Source: Fimadaptatus sp948467645 (lineage in GTDB: Bacteria; Bacillota; Clostridia; Christensenellales; Aristaeellaceae). From it: DNA of 39,881 bases. Below, in pieces: positions 16,807 to 23,976 of this stretch. The translations under genes and the position numbers were made by a program. A model generated the notes under the pieces. It was not told the origin of the DNA, did not search any database, and was given only the letters and a program-made list of their open reading frames with translations. Each line of letters starts with the position of its first letter. The first letter of the stretch is position 1. The DNA lies in contig CAOKFD010000026.1 in assembly GCA_948467645.1 (NCBI GenBank), positions 1-39,881 on the forward strand. Direction: 5' to 3'.

Positions 16807-17865
16807 TTGGCAAACATAATCGATTATGTGCGCGGCGCGGACGGCGTACTCATGCTGAATGGTATGAACGCGGCGGATGCGCTAGCGCTGGCACTCGCGG
16901 CGGGCGTGGACTGGACGCGGCTGGATTCAAGCGGCATGACTATTGCGGCGGCGGTTAAGGTACATACACGGGAGCTTGAATCGGTATCGTCCAACCTGCG
17001 GGCGCTGCTTTCGGCTATGGCCGCATCGCCGCGCTTTAGCGAACTTGTGCTGATAGACTTCGAGCGGCGCGACGAGCAAAGCCCCGCGACGCAGTTCGCC
17101 GCCGTGACGATATGGGATGGTCAGGGCGCGTACGCGGCCTATCGCGCTACGGACGGCACGCTTGCGGGCTGGTTCGAGGATCTGCAATTGGCTTACGCCG
17201 AACCCGTGCCCGCGCAGACGCTGGCTCAAGCCTACTTTGCGCGCATGGCGGCGCGGTTTGACGGCGGACTGTACGCGGGCGGGCATTCCAAGGGCGGTGC
17301 ACTGGCGCTGTACGCGGGCATAACGGCGGGCGCGGCGCAAGCGCGCATCGGGCGGCTGTACTCTTTCGACGGGCCGGGCGTATCGCGCGCAACGTTTGAG
17401 TCGGATGCCTATTCACGCATAAATGACAGGCTGCTTACCGCAGTGCCGCCCGAATCCACGGTGGGAATGCTTTTGTGGCAGGGCGGCGAAGAATGCGTGG
17501 TAAAGTCAACCGCGCGCGGCATACTTCAGCACGACGCGTTTACATGGCTGACAGACGCGAAGGGGCTTGTGTGCGACGGCGAGCTGAGCCAGTACAGCAT
17601 ACGATTGCGCGCATTCGTGCGTGAGCTGATCGACAATCTGCCGCAGGCGGCGCTGGCGCGGCTGGTCGAGGGACTGTATGAGCTGGCCATGAACAGCGGT
17701 GCGCGCACTGTCGATGAACTGAAGCAATATTTATCCGATCACGCCGACGAGCTGTCGGGCGGCAGGCTTCGCAAGTATGTTCAGGCGGCAAAACTTGCGC
17801 TGAATATGCTTGAAACAGTACGCGCCGCGGATGGCAGAGGCACTAATGCAAACGCGGCAGAATGA
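16807..17865 (+). CDS. DUF2974 family alpha/beta hydrolase-like protein
   Basis: The 352-residue protein contains the nucleophile elbow GGHSKGGALALYAG (Ser161), characteristic of the DUF2974 (Mbeg1-like) group of putative serine hydrolases or lipases. The preferred start is the TTG at 16807, read as MANIIDYVRGAD, because other family members begin with a similar M-NI-DY motif and GGGGGAGGG sits just upstream. An in-frame ATG at 16786 would place translation inside the hairpin. There is no signal peptide, so the protein is cytoplasmic. The substrate is unknown. Confidence 0.82.
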   Translation: MANIIDYVRGADGVLMLNGMNAADALALALAAGVDWTRLDSSGMTIAAAVKVHTRELESVSSNLRALLSAMAASPRFSELVLIDFERRDEQSPATQFAAVTIWDGQGAYAAYRATDGTLAGWFEDLQLAYAEPVPAQTLAQAYFARMAARFDGGLYAGGHSKGGALALYAGITAGAAQARIGRLYSFDGPGVSRATFESDAYSRINDRLLTAVPPESTVGMLLWQGGEECVVKSTARGILQHDAFTWLTDAKGLVCDGELSQYSIRLRAFVRELIDNLPQAALARLVEGLYELAMNSGARTVDELKQYLSDHADELSGGRLRKYVQAAKLALNMLETVRAADGRGTNANAAE

Positions 17866-17889
17866 TGCTATACTGTAAAAGGCTGGAAC

Positions 17890-17955
17890 GGCGGCAAATC
17901 GTCGCGACAAACGCGGCATTTGCCGCCGATTATGTACAGATATTTTTTGATTTTT
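17890..17955 (+). terminator. Hairpin with distal T-tract after the DUF2974 gene
   Basis: GGCGGCAAAT (17890-17899) pairs perfectly with ATTTGCCGCC (17918-17927). T-rich sequence (ttttttgattttt) follows only from 17943, so termination is probable but not ideal. Confidence 0.5.
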
Positions 17956-17970
17956 CCTGTAAGATTTCTT

Positions 17971-18133
17971 TAGAGTGTGTCTCAAAAATTCCTGAGTACG
18001 CGATTTCGGGCGTCGCTGCGCCATTTCCGCGTCACAAAGCTCGACTTAGCGTTGCTAAGCCTTCGGGCTTCTTCCTTGAATTGACGCAAAATCCACTTGG
18101 GTCTGCGAATTGTTCCGCTTGAGACACACTCTA
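17971..18133 (+). mobile_element. MITE copy 1 (163 bp, TA-flanked)
   Basis: The copy starts TA-GAGTGTGTCTCAA and ends TTGAGACACACTC-TA, giving a perfect 13-bp terminal inverted repeat with TA on both sides. Copies 2 and 3 in this window have exactly the same length and about 85-90% identity by eye. There is no coding capacity. An internal CTTAGCgttGCTAAG palindrome is present. The right end directly abuts the remnant of a broken gene at 18134. Confidence 0.9.
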
Positions 18134-18292
18134 GGCAGCGATGAAGGCTGGATATGGGTGTGCTATTCGTCACAGACGTTCAATCATGATGGCAGCAAAG
18201 CCTGCGTAAGCAAAGACATTCCATCGCTTTGGAAGGTGGAAAGGGACGATGGCGGAGAATGGGTGGTCGTTCAGATACGCGAACATCCCTGA
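18134..18292 (+). pseudogene. C-terminal gene remnant cut by MITE copy 1
   Basis: The frame continues out of the MITE as GSDEGWIWVCYSS, followed by SLWKVERDDGGEWVVVQIRE, to a TGA at 18290-18292. The W-VV-I-EHP ending is typical of small secreted or lipoprotein beta-sheet domains and does not look like a chance frame. No start, ribosome site or N-terminal half is found left of the MITE (17866-17970). A good terminator follows at 18339. I read it as the 3' end of a gene whose 5' part was lost when or after the element inserted. The parent family is not identified. Confidence 0.55.
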
Positions 18293-18338
18293 GTAATTGC
18301 GGCGGCCGAACGTCCCGCCTTACCCCAAAACGCAAACC

Positions 18339-18369
18339 AAGCCCGACGGCACAGTGCCGTCGGGCTTTT
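18339..18369 (+). terminator. Intrinsic terminator of the broken gene
   Basis: AAGCCCGACGGCA (18339-18351) and TGCCGTCGGGCTT (18355-18367) form a perfect 13-bp stem with a CAG loop, ending in TTTT. It was evidently the terminator of the gene now reduced to 18134-18292. Confidence 0.85.
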
Positions 18370-18453
18370 GCACGCATTCCGCATTGCGCGGATAAGATCG
18401 TATCTCTGCGTCCGGCTTTAGGCCGTGAACGCAGCACTTGCAATCGACGGCTC

Positions 18454-18678
18454 TTACGCCGCCAGGAAACCGCGCATGTCGGACTCCAACCCGTCTACGT
18501 AGTCGCTCACAACCAGGTCGAGCGGCTTGCTAAGATCAAGAGAGAGTATGCCGAGGATGGACTTCGCATCAACGATGTACCGGCCCAGCACCAGCTCCAT
18601 GTCCTGCTTGTAGCGGGAGGCGATTTCAACGAACCTGCGGATGTCCTCCGGAGTGCTAAGCTTTACGCGCATTTTCAT
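18454..18678 (-). CDS. HPr-like protein without the phosphorylatable histidine
   Basis: The 74 residues have the HPr fold pattern: beta strand MKMRVKLST, helix EDIRRFVEIASRYK, strand DMELVLGRYIVDAKSILGIL, then SLDLSKPLDLVV. The active-site GLHARPA motif of PTS HPr is absent, so it cannot act as a His-15 phosphocarrier. The segment around Ser-46 (AKSILGILSLDL) is kept. Such degenerate HPr-family proteins are common in Clostridia and of unknown function, perhaps regulatory. The ATG follows GGGAGGA at good spacing. Confidence 0.8.
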   Translation of the reverse strand: MKMRVKLSTPEDIRRFVEIASRYKQDMELVLGRYIVDAKSILGILSLDLSKPLDLVVSDYVDGLESDMRGFLAA

Positions 18679-19008
18679 ATTTTGTTCCTCCCTTTACTCT
18701 GTCGGCCGATGGCCGAAATTCTGTTGCCGTGGCTCTGCGCGGCAGTCTCAGCCGCCTGCGCTTATCGCTCCCGGCGGGATGTATTTTACTCCTGCCATGT
18801 TGCATAATGCAGTCGAATTTGTAATTATATGGGAAGGATTCCGAAGCGATTATCGGGCGAAATGGTTATACGATGGTAAACTCGCTGGATTTATTAACCG
18901 ATCGGGGCGTTTTCCTACCTGTACGCTGGGTTATGTTAACTGTTATTAAGGCATTTACAGGGCGAGGCGGCAGTTCAGACTCACTGCGCTTTGACCAGAT
19001 AAACGCGA
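18679..19008 (-). other. Structured leader / intergenic region upstream of the HPr-like gene
   Basis: The segment holds no credible gene. On the minus strand, near the HPr-like start, it contains two stable hairpins: 18739-18755 (GCGGC/GCCGC) and 18702-18716 (TCGGCC/GGCCGA with a three-base loop). I see no clear promoter. The nucleotidyltransferase gene upstream lacks an evident terminator, so read-through is possible. Confidence 0.4.
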
Positions 19009-19629
19009 TTACCTGCTCCAGCCGTCCGTGAGCAGTTCAATCCACGCGCACAGCGCCTCGCGCGAGAACTCGCCCAGCGCCCGTGAGTATGCCTTAAACG
19101 CCTTTTGGTCGTTTTCACGCATGAACCGCAGCGCCTTTTTAGGCCCATAGTAATGCAGTCCGTGCAGGTCAAAGTATATCTCCAGACTGTCGATAAGCAC
19201 CCAGTGCCAGCGGAACATGCCCTCTGCGTCGCCGCGTGCCGAACGTGCCAGCATCTTTCTGCACCACTCGGCTTCCTCGCGCAGTTCGTCCGCGGACTTC
19301 TTGGGAATGGACGCAATATAGTCCAGCACGCGCCGTTTAAGCCGCGCGGCAATGCCCGACTTATCCAGAATTATGCGCCCGTCGAATACCTGAACGAACT
19401 CCTCAGGGTCATAGTCGTTCGCGAACGTCTCGGGCGGATATACGAACACGTCCAGCACCGTACCCGCGACGATAGACGAATCGTGCGTGCGCGCGCCGGG
19501 CGCGATGACCAGCGCGTCGAAGTCGCTGTGCTCGCCCGCACTTCCGTCGGCGAACGAACCGTATGCGATTATCGCGTCGGGCGAGTATTTTTGCCTGAGG
19601 TAGTCGATAACGGCGCTTGATATATCCAT
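19009..19629 (-). CDS. Nucleotidyltransferase domain protein
   Basis: The 206 residues open with MDISSAVIDYLRQKY and the polymerase-beta type motif YGSFADGSAGEHSDFD, a GS-x10-DxD metal site (about 25-40). It is therefore a predicted nucleotidyl transfer enzyme of the MNT/KNTase group. The C-terminal half is helical. Members range from aminoglycoside adenylyltransferases to MNT antitoxins; no HEPN partner lies beside it. The start is set at the ATG at 19629 because GGATGTGA, close to the ideal ribosome site, lies five bases upstream. The GTG at 19638 is the alternative. Substrate is unknown. Confidence 0.78.
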   Translation of the reverse strand: MDISSAVIDYLRQKYSPDAIIAYGSFADGSAGEHSDFDALVIAPGARTHDSSIVAGTVLDVFVYPPETFANDYDPEEFVQVFDGRIILDKSGIAARLKRRVLDYIASIPKKSADELREEAEWCRKMLARSARGDAEGMFRWHWVLIDSLEIYFDLHGLHYYGPKKALRFMRENDQKAFKAYSRALGEFSREALCAWIELLTDGWSR

Positions 19630-19739
19630 GCAATTCACATCCGCAAATCAGTTTGTACAAGCCGCAGTATAGCAGAAACGCGCGCAAAAGTCCAGAAGGA
19701 TAGGCGGCGTTAAGGCAGTTCAGCCCTGAACAGCTGCCT

Positions 19740-19902
19740 TAGAGTGTGTCTCAAAAATTCCCTAATCCGCAATTTCGGGCGTCGCTGCGCCATTTCTGCG
19801 TCACAAAGCTCGACTTAGCGCTGCTAAGCCTTCGGGTTTCTTCCTTGAACTGACGCAAAATCCACTCGAACTTGCGGATTGTTCCGCTTGAGACACACTC
19901 TA
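19740..19902 (+). mobile_element. MITE copy 2 (163 bp, TA-flanked)
   Basis: Same ends, length and orientation as copy 1. It lies between the 5' end of the nucleotidyltransferase gene and the terminator of the peptidoglycan-binding protein gene. Inner segments TAATCCGCAA near the left end and TTGCGGATTG near the right end are complementary, extending the terminal hairpin. The matching segments in copy 1 differ. Confidence 0.92.
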
Positions 19903-19910
19903 GCGCCCGC

Positions 19911-19943
19911 AAAAAAGCGCCCTTCCGATTGAGGAAGGACGCG
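19911..19943 (-). terminator. Terminator of the peptidoglycan-binding protein gene
   Basis: On the minus strand GCGTCCTTCC pairs with GGAAGGGCGC (one mismatch), followed by TTTTTT. It lies 17 bases past the stop codon. Confidence 0.85.
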
Positions 19944-19959
19944 AAATGCTTTCTGAGAT

Positions 19960-22578
19960 TTACTGCGCCTGAATCCGTGCGTTTAGCGCGGAAACGTCGG
20001 CGGCCAGAGCGGTCTTAACCGCCGCCTGATGGTCAGGGTCAACGCGGTTGGTGCCGTGCGTGCGGCTGTTGGTAAAGTGGATGCAAAAGTGGCCGACGAA
20101 GCTGTTGTTGGATATTGACTCGCCGCCGTGGGGCATACCGTTCATCGACGCGGCGATATTTTTACCGCCCACGGTCACGATTATCGCGCGGCGCGTCCAC
20201 GACCACTTGCCGCCGTACAGACGGTAGATCTGCCACGAGTCAAACTCGGTCAGCGGTTCGGAGTCGGCGTGATTCTTGCCGCCCAAGCGGCGTATCGTGA
20301 ACGATATGCCGGTCTTTACGTCGGTGACAACCGCGGTAGTGCCGTCCTTGAACGTGCCGTGCGAGCGGTTGAGGAAGCCGTCGGTGTTTTCAAACCAGTC
20401 CATATCCTCAATTTCGCCGATAACCGGGTGCGGCGCGCTGCCCGCGACCTCGGAGGGAGTGTTGGATTCGACGTCGGCGCGATCACCCGCCTCGTCATAC
20501 GACACCGCGTCGTCCGAATACAGGCGCGTCTGCGTCTGAGTGCCCGCTACGCCGTCCACGCTTATCTGATTGCCCTTCTGGAAGCTCTTTACCGCGTTGA
20601 CGGTGTTGGAGTCGTATATCGAGTTTACAGTCGCGGTGTAGTAGCCCAGCTCCTTCAAACGCTCCTGCAGCTTCTTAACCGCATCGCCGGTCGAGCCGGA
20701 CTTCAGTATGGTATAGGTGGGCGCGGGGGTAGCGTCGGGGTCGGGAGTGGCAGTTGCAGTAGGCGCGGGGGTCACGGTAGGCAGATTGCCCGTGTAAAGC
20801 GCGATCTGCGTGGCCGAGTCGGCTATTCCGGTGGCCTCCAGACCCACGCTGATCTGGAACATCTTAACCGCCGCCGCAGTCTTTGCGCCATATGCGCCGT
20901 CAGCGGAGCCAGTCAACAATTTAAGCTCGATAAGGCTACGCTGCAGCGTCTTTACATTTGCGCCGACCGAGCCGGTTTTAAGCTCGGGATAGGCGGTGGC
21001 CGCAGGCGCTGCACTGGGCGCGGGGGTCGCAGTCGCTGTGCCCGCCATCGGTGCGTCGTATGCGAACAGACGCTCCTGCGTCTCCATGGTGGCAACGCCG
21101 GTTACGCTTATGCCGCACGCGACTTGGAATGCCTTAACTGCTGTCTGAGTATTGCCGCCGAAGTAGCCGTCGGCATTGTCATTCAGGAACTTCAGATCGA
21201 TCAGGCGCTGCTGCAGCTTCTTTACGTCGCTGCCCATGTCGCCCATTTTAAGCTCGGTATAGTCGCCGTCCTCGCCCTCCTTATAGGGTGCGCGGGGGGA
21301 GTAGAGCAGCGTATATGTGGCCTTGTCCAGCACGCCCGTGCGGGTAAGTCCCGCCGTGGACTGGAAGTCCATCAGCGCGGCCTCGGTCAGCGCGCCGAAC
21401 GTGCCCTGCAGCGAACCGCTGTAATAGCCCAGTGCGGTCAGGCGCTGCTGCAGCGTCTTTACCGCCTCGCCGGTCGAACCACGGCTTATCTCGACAAAGT
21501 TGTCGCCCGCGGGCGTGTCCGCGCCGGAGGAGTACAGCGCGTTGTGTGTAAGCTGATCCACATCGCCGGTAACGTTCAGTCCGCGCGCGGCCTGAAACGC
21601 CTTGACAGCCGCCTTGGTCGCGTTGCCGAACGCGCCATCGGCCGCGCCGGTGAGATAGTTTAGCTCTATGAGCCGCTTTTGCAGCTGCTTGACCGCCGCC
21701 CCCGTGCTGCCCTTGGACAGCGTGCCGGGGAAGGCGACGCTCGTCGAATTGGTGGGCGCGGACGTAGGCGTAGGCACGGGCGTGGGTATTATGGTGGGCG
21801 CCGCCGTCGCGGGTTGGTTTTCTATAAACCAGTTGTCATCGGGCGCCTGCGTGGGAGCGGGCGCGGCAGCCTCGCTTCCGGCCGAGGGCGCTTCGTCCGA
21901 ATACAGGCGAATGTAGGTTTCAAAGTTGAGCGTGCCGTCCACAGTTATGCCGCACTTTATCTGGAACGCCTTTACAGCGGCGGCGGTGTTCTTGCCGAAC
22001 GCGCCGTCCGCGGTGCCCTTCAGATACCCCAGCGCGCTCAGGCGGCGCTGCATCTGCTTGACCGCCTCGCCGACGGAGCCGGTCTTCAGTACGCCCGAAA
22101 ACTCCGGCGTGCTGGACGATACGACGCTGTTTGTGCCGGACGACGAATCGTCGTCTGCGGGCGCGGCAGTGGGGGCCGCGGTGGGCGCGGATACGGCCGC
22201 GTCGGCCTTGGGCGCATCGTCCGCGAACAGGCGGTTATACGTGGTTTCGCCCACGATGCCGTCGGCGATCAGGCCGCAATTTATCTGGAACGCGGTCACG
22301 GCCTGCTTGGTTATGGAGCCAAAGTTGCCAGTGATGGGGTTATTGAAGTAGCCCAGTTCGCTAAGGCGGCGCTGTATATCGCGCACGGCAGTGCCCGACG
22401 AGCCCTGCTTTATTATCTTGAAGGCATACATATCCGCCGAGTCCAAATCAAGCGTGGCTTCCTCGGCGCAGGTATAGTCGGCAACCTCGTCGGCAAAAGT
22501 CTGGACAGGGGCGGCCATCAACATCGCAAACGAGAGCGCGCCCGCGATTGCGCTGCGACCGGCTTTAATAATGCTCAT
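19960..22578 (-). CDS. Secreted protein with seven peptidoglycan-binding repeats
   Basis: The 872 residues begin with a signal peptide (AIAGALSFAMLMAAPVQTFA, cleavage near 29). Seven PG_binding_1 repeats follow, each a variant of LKTGSVGEAVKQMQRRL...DGAFG...AVKAFQ, spaced by Ala/Pro/Thr linkers with tracts such as PTAAPTAAP. The last 145 or so residues form a separate domain with MNGMPHGG and GHFCIHFTNSRTHGTNRVDP. Its His/Cys pattern suggests a catalytic site but is not a standard YkuD, NlpC/P60 or amidase motif. The role is likely wall binding or remodelling outside the cell. A strong promoter precedes it (22648-22677), AGAGGTG precedes the ATG, and MITE copies lie on both sides. Confidence 0.88.
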   Translation of the reverse strand: MSIIKAGRSAIAGALSFAMLMAAPVQTFADEVADYTCAEEATLDLDSADMYAFKIIKQGSSGTAVRDIQRRLSELGYFNNPITGNFGSITKQAVTAFQINCGLIADGIVGETTYNRLFADDAPKADAAVSAPTAAPTAAPADDDSSSGTNSVVSSSTPEFSGVLKTGSVGEAVKQMQRRLSALGYLKGTADGAFGKNTAAAVKAFQIKCGITVDGTLNFETYIRLYSDEAPSAGSEAAAPAPTQAPDDNWFIENQPATAAPTIIPTPVPTPTSAPTNSTSVAFPGTLSKGSTGAAVKQLQKRLIELNYLTGAADGAFGNATKAAVKAFQAARGLNVTGDVDQLTHNALYSSGADTPAGDNFVEISRGSTGEAVKTLQQRLTALGYYSGSLQGTFGALTEAALMDFQSTAGLTRTGVLDKATYTLLYSPRAPYKEGEDGDYTELKMGDMGSDVKKLQQRLIDLKFLNDNADGYFGGNTQTAVKAFQVACGISVTGVATMETQERLFAYDAPMAGTATATPAPSAAPAATAYPELKTGSVGANVKTLQRSLIELKLLTGSADGAYGAKTAAAVKMFQISVGLEATGIADSATQIALYTGNLPTVTPAPTATATPDPDATPAPTYTILKSGSTGDAVKKLQERLKELGYYTATVNSIYDSNTVNAVKSFQKGNQISVDGVAGTQTQTRLYSDDAVSYDEAGDRADVESNTPSEVAGSAPHPVIGEIEDMDWFENTDGFLNRSHGTFKDGTTAVVTDVKTGISFTIRRLGGKNHADSEPLTEFDSWQIYRLYGGKWSWTRRAIIVTVGGKNIAASMNGMPHGGESISNNSFVGHFCIHFTNSRTHGTNRVDPDHQAAVKTALAADVSALNARIQAQ

Positions 22579-22647
22579 ATTGCACCTCTATACAAATATT
22601 GCGGACAATCGCTTGCCGCCTGATGAATTCTAATGGAATCCTCATAT

Positions 22648-22677
22648 ATTATATTGCAAATTTATTACGACTGTCAA
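22648..22677 (-). promoter_or_regulatory. Near-consensus SigA promoter
   Basis: On the minus strand: -35 TTGACA (22672-22677), an 18-bp spacer, and -10 TATAAT (22648-22653). Both hexamers are perfect. It drives the peptidoglycan-binding repeat protein. Confidence 0.88.
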
Positions 22678-22722
22678 GCGCGTTGTCATGAACGTTGTGA
22701 GTTTAATTGTATTCGTTAAACT

Positions 22723-22885
22723 TAGGGTGTGTCTCAAAAATTCCGGAGTACGCAAATTCGGGCGTCGCTCCGCCATTTCTGCGTCACAAGGCTCGACTTA
22801 GCGCTGCTAAGCCTTCGGATTTATTCCTTGAACTGACGAAAAATCCACTTGGGTCTGCGGATTGTCCCGCTTGAGACACACTCTA
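22723..22885 (+). mobile_element. MITE copy 3 (163 bp, TA-flanked)
   Basis: Same length and orientation as copies 1 and 2. One terminal base is changed (GGGTGTGTC at the left end), and there are scattered internal substitutions (for example CTCCGCC and GACGAAAAATCC). TA flanks both ends. It lies upstream of the peptidoglycan-binding gene's promoter. Confidence 0.92.
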
Positions 22886-22912
22886 ATTGAGAAGAAAGCT
22901 TTCAAAAAATCC

Positions 22913-22942
22913 AATACGGAGAGAGCGTGCTCTCTCCGTATT
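22913..22942. repeat. Orphan perfect palindrome
   Basis: AATACGGAGAGAGC (22913-22926) and GCTCTCTCCGTATT (22929-22942) are exact 14-bp complements separated by GT. On the minus strand a T-run follows four bases later, so it could stop leftward transcripts. No minus-strand gene ends here. Confidence 0.6.
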
Positions 22943-23008
22943 CATTACCCAAATTTTCTGCACCAGCTCAGTTTTGTGACTCCGATATGTGATGTATGCA
23001 AATTCATA

Positions 23009-23037
23009 TTGCCCTAAACCAGTATAGGGCGTATAAT
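23009..23037 (+). promoter_or_regulatory. SigA promoter with an inverted repeat in the spacer
   Basis: -35 TTGCCC (23009-23014), a 17-bp spacer, and -10 TATAAT (23032-23037). GCCCTA (23011-23016) and TAGGGC (23025-23030) form an inverted repeat between the two hexamers, a good place for a repressor or MerR-like activator. Confidence 0.65.
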
Positions 23038-23083
23038 GAATTCCATGGCGCGCATTAAAGGCGCGTATGCGGAGGAGAAACAA

Positions 23084-23851
23084 ATGACGGAATTCATGAA
23101 CGGGTTTGAGCAGATGCTGAACGTGGTGATCGAATTCAGCATACACCTGCTGGAATTCATGGGCGTGGCGACTATACTAGTGGGCGCGGTGCGCGCGGTA
23201 TACGAGCTGTTCCGGCACAATCCGGGGGTCAGGCTTAAACTGGCCGAGAGCATGGCGCTGGCGCTGGAATTTAAGCTGGGCGGCGAGATACTGCGCACGG
23301 TGCAGGTGCGCGACTGGAGCGAGATCGCAATTGTCGGCGCGATAATATTGCTGCGCGGCGTGCTGAACCTGCTGATACATCACGAAATACGCGTCGAGGA
23401 AGAGCGCGACGAACGCCTGAAGCACATGTCCGAGCCGGAGCACGGCGGACATGGCGACGACGTGCACACCATACACGGCTGCGTCGAATCGAGCTGCGTG
23501 TTTCCCACGCCCGATATGGACAAGACCGCCGAGTGGTACTCGCGTTGTTTAGGCTTCCGCGCAGAGCGGTACTTGAATGACAGCGAGCCGCACATATGCC
23601 TGTACCGCGAGGGCATCGAGATAATCCTGACCGACTCCAACGGCGCGCCCGTGCGCACCAACCGCGACCTGTACGGCAGCGGCTGTGACGGCTTCTTCGC
23701 GACCGACGCGGTTGAGGCGCTCCAGCGCGAATTTATGGCCAAGGGCGCGCGCATACCTAAGCCGCTCGAAAACAGCAATGGCGGCAATTACGGATTCGTG
23801 GTTGAGGACATGGACGGCCGCTATCTGGACTTTGTACGCAAGGAAAACTGA
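23084..23851 (+). CDS. DUF1622 membrane domain fused to a VOC (glyoxalase-like) domain
   Basis: The 255-residue protein has two parts. Residues 1 to about 115 are DUF1622-like, with a hydrophobic helix (VIEFSIHLLEFMGVATILVGAV), the AESMALALEFKLGGEILRT stretch, and a second helix (IAIVGAIILLRGVLNLLI). Residues about 140-255 form a VOC domain (DMDKTAEWYSRCLGFRAERY, then YGFVVEDMDGRYLDFV). A His/Glu-rich linker (HMSEPEHGGHGDDVHTIHG) joins them. VOC domains bind metals and small ligands for resistance or isomerisation; the activity here is unknown. GGAGGAG precedes the ATG at 23084. I do not recall this fusion as a standard family. Confidence 0.78.
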   Translation: MTEFMNGFEQMLNVVIEFSIHLLEFMGVATILVGAVRAVYELFRHNPGVRLKLAESMALALEFKLGGEILRTVQVRDWSEIAIVGAIILLRGVLNLLIHHEIRVEEERDERLKHMSEPEHGGHGDDVHTIHGCVESSCVFPTPDMDKTAEWYSRCLGFRAERYLNDSEPHICLYREGIEIILTDSNGAPVRTNRDLYGSGCDGFFATDAVEALQREFMAKGARIPKPLENSNGGNYGFVVEDMDGRYLDFVRKEN

Positions 23852-23871
23852 TAAACTGCGCAAATATTTTC

Positions 23872-23909
23872 GCCCGCGCCACACAAAGCTTTTGCTGTGT
23901 AGCGCGGGC
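23872..23909 (+). other. Hairpin overlapping the next promoter
   Basis: GCCCGCGC (23872-23879) and GCGCGGGC (23902-23909) pair perfectly, extended inward by ACACA/TGTGT. It resembles a terminator stem for the upstream gene but has no T-run. The -35 of the regulator promoter lies inside it. Confidence 0.45.
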
Positions 23910-23920
23910 AGTGGTATAAT
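23892..23920 (+). promoter_or_regulatory. Promoter of the two-component system operon
   Basis: -35 TTGCTG (23892-23897), a 17-bp spacer, and -10 TATAAT (23915-23920) preceded by TGG, an extended -10. Confidence 0.7.
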
Positions 23921-23976
23921 AAGGATATATTAATGAAATCCAGCGCGCGCTAAAGCGCCGACTGTGGAGGTGCCGT

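Noticed and set aside
18700..18780. Possible c-di-GMP-I riboswitch before the HPr-like gene
   Set aside because: On the minus strand CGCAGAGCCACGG resembles the conserved CGCAAAGCCACGG core, but the remaining helices and the second half of the motif do not fit by eye. A covariance-model search (Rfam GEMM) would settle it.
22883..23146. Minus-strand frame of 87 codons between MITE copy 3 and the fusion gene
   Set aside because: It runs across the orphan palindrome and the promoter of the opposite gene, with no ribosome site or motif.
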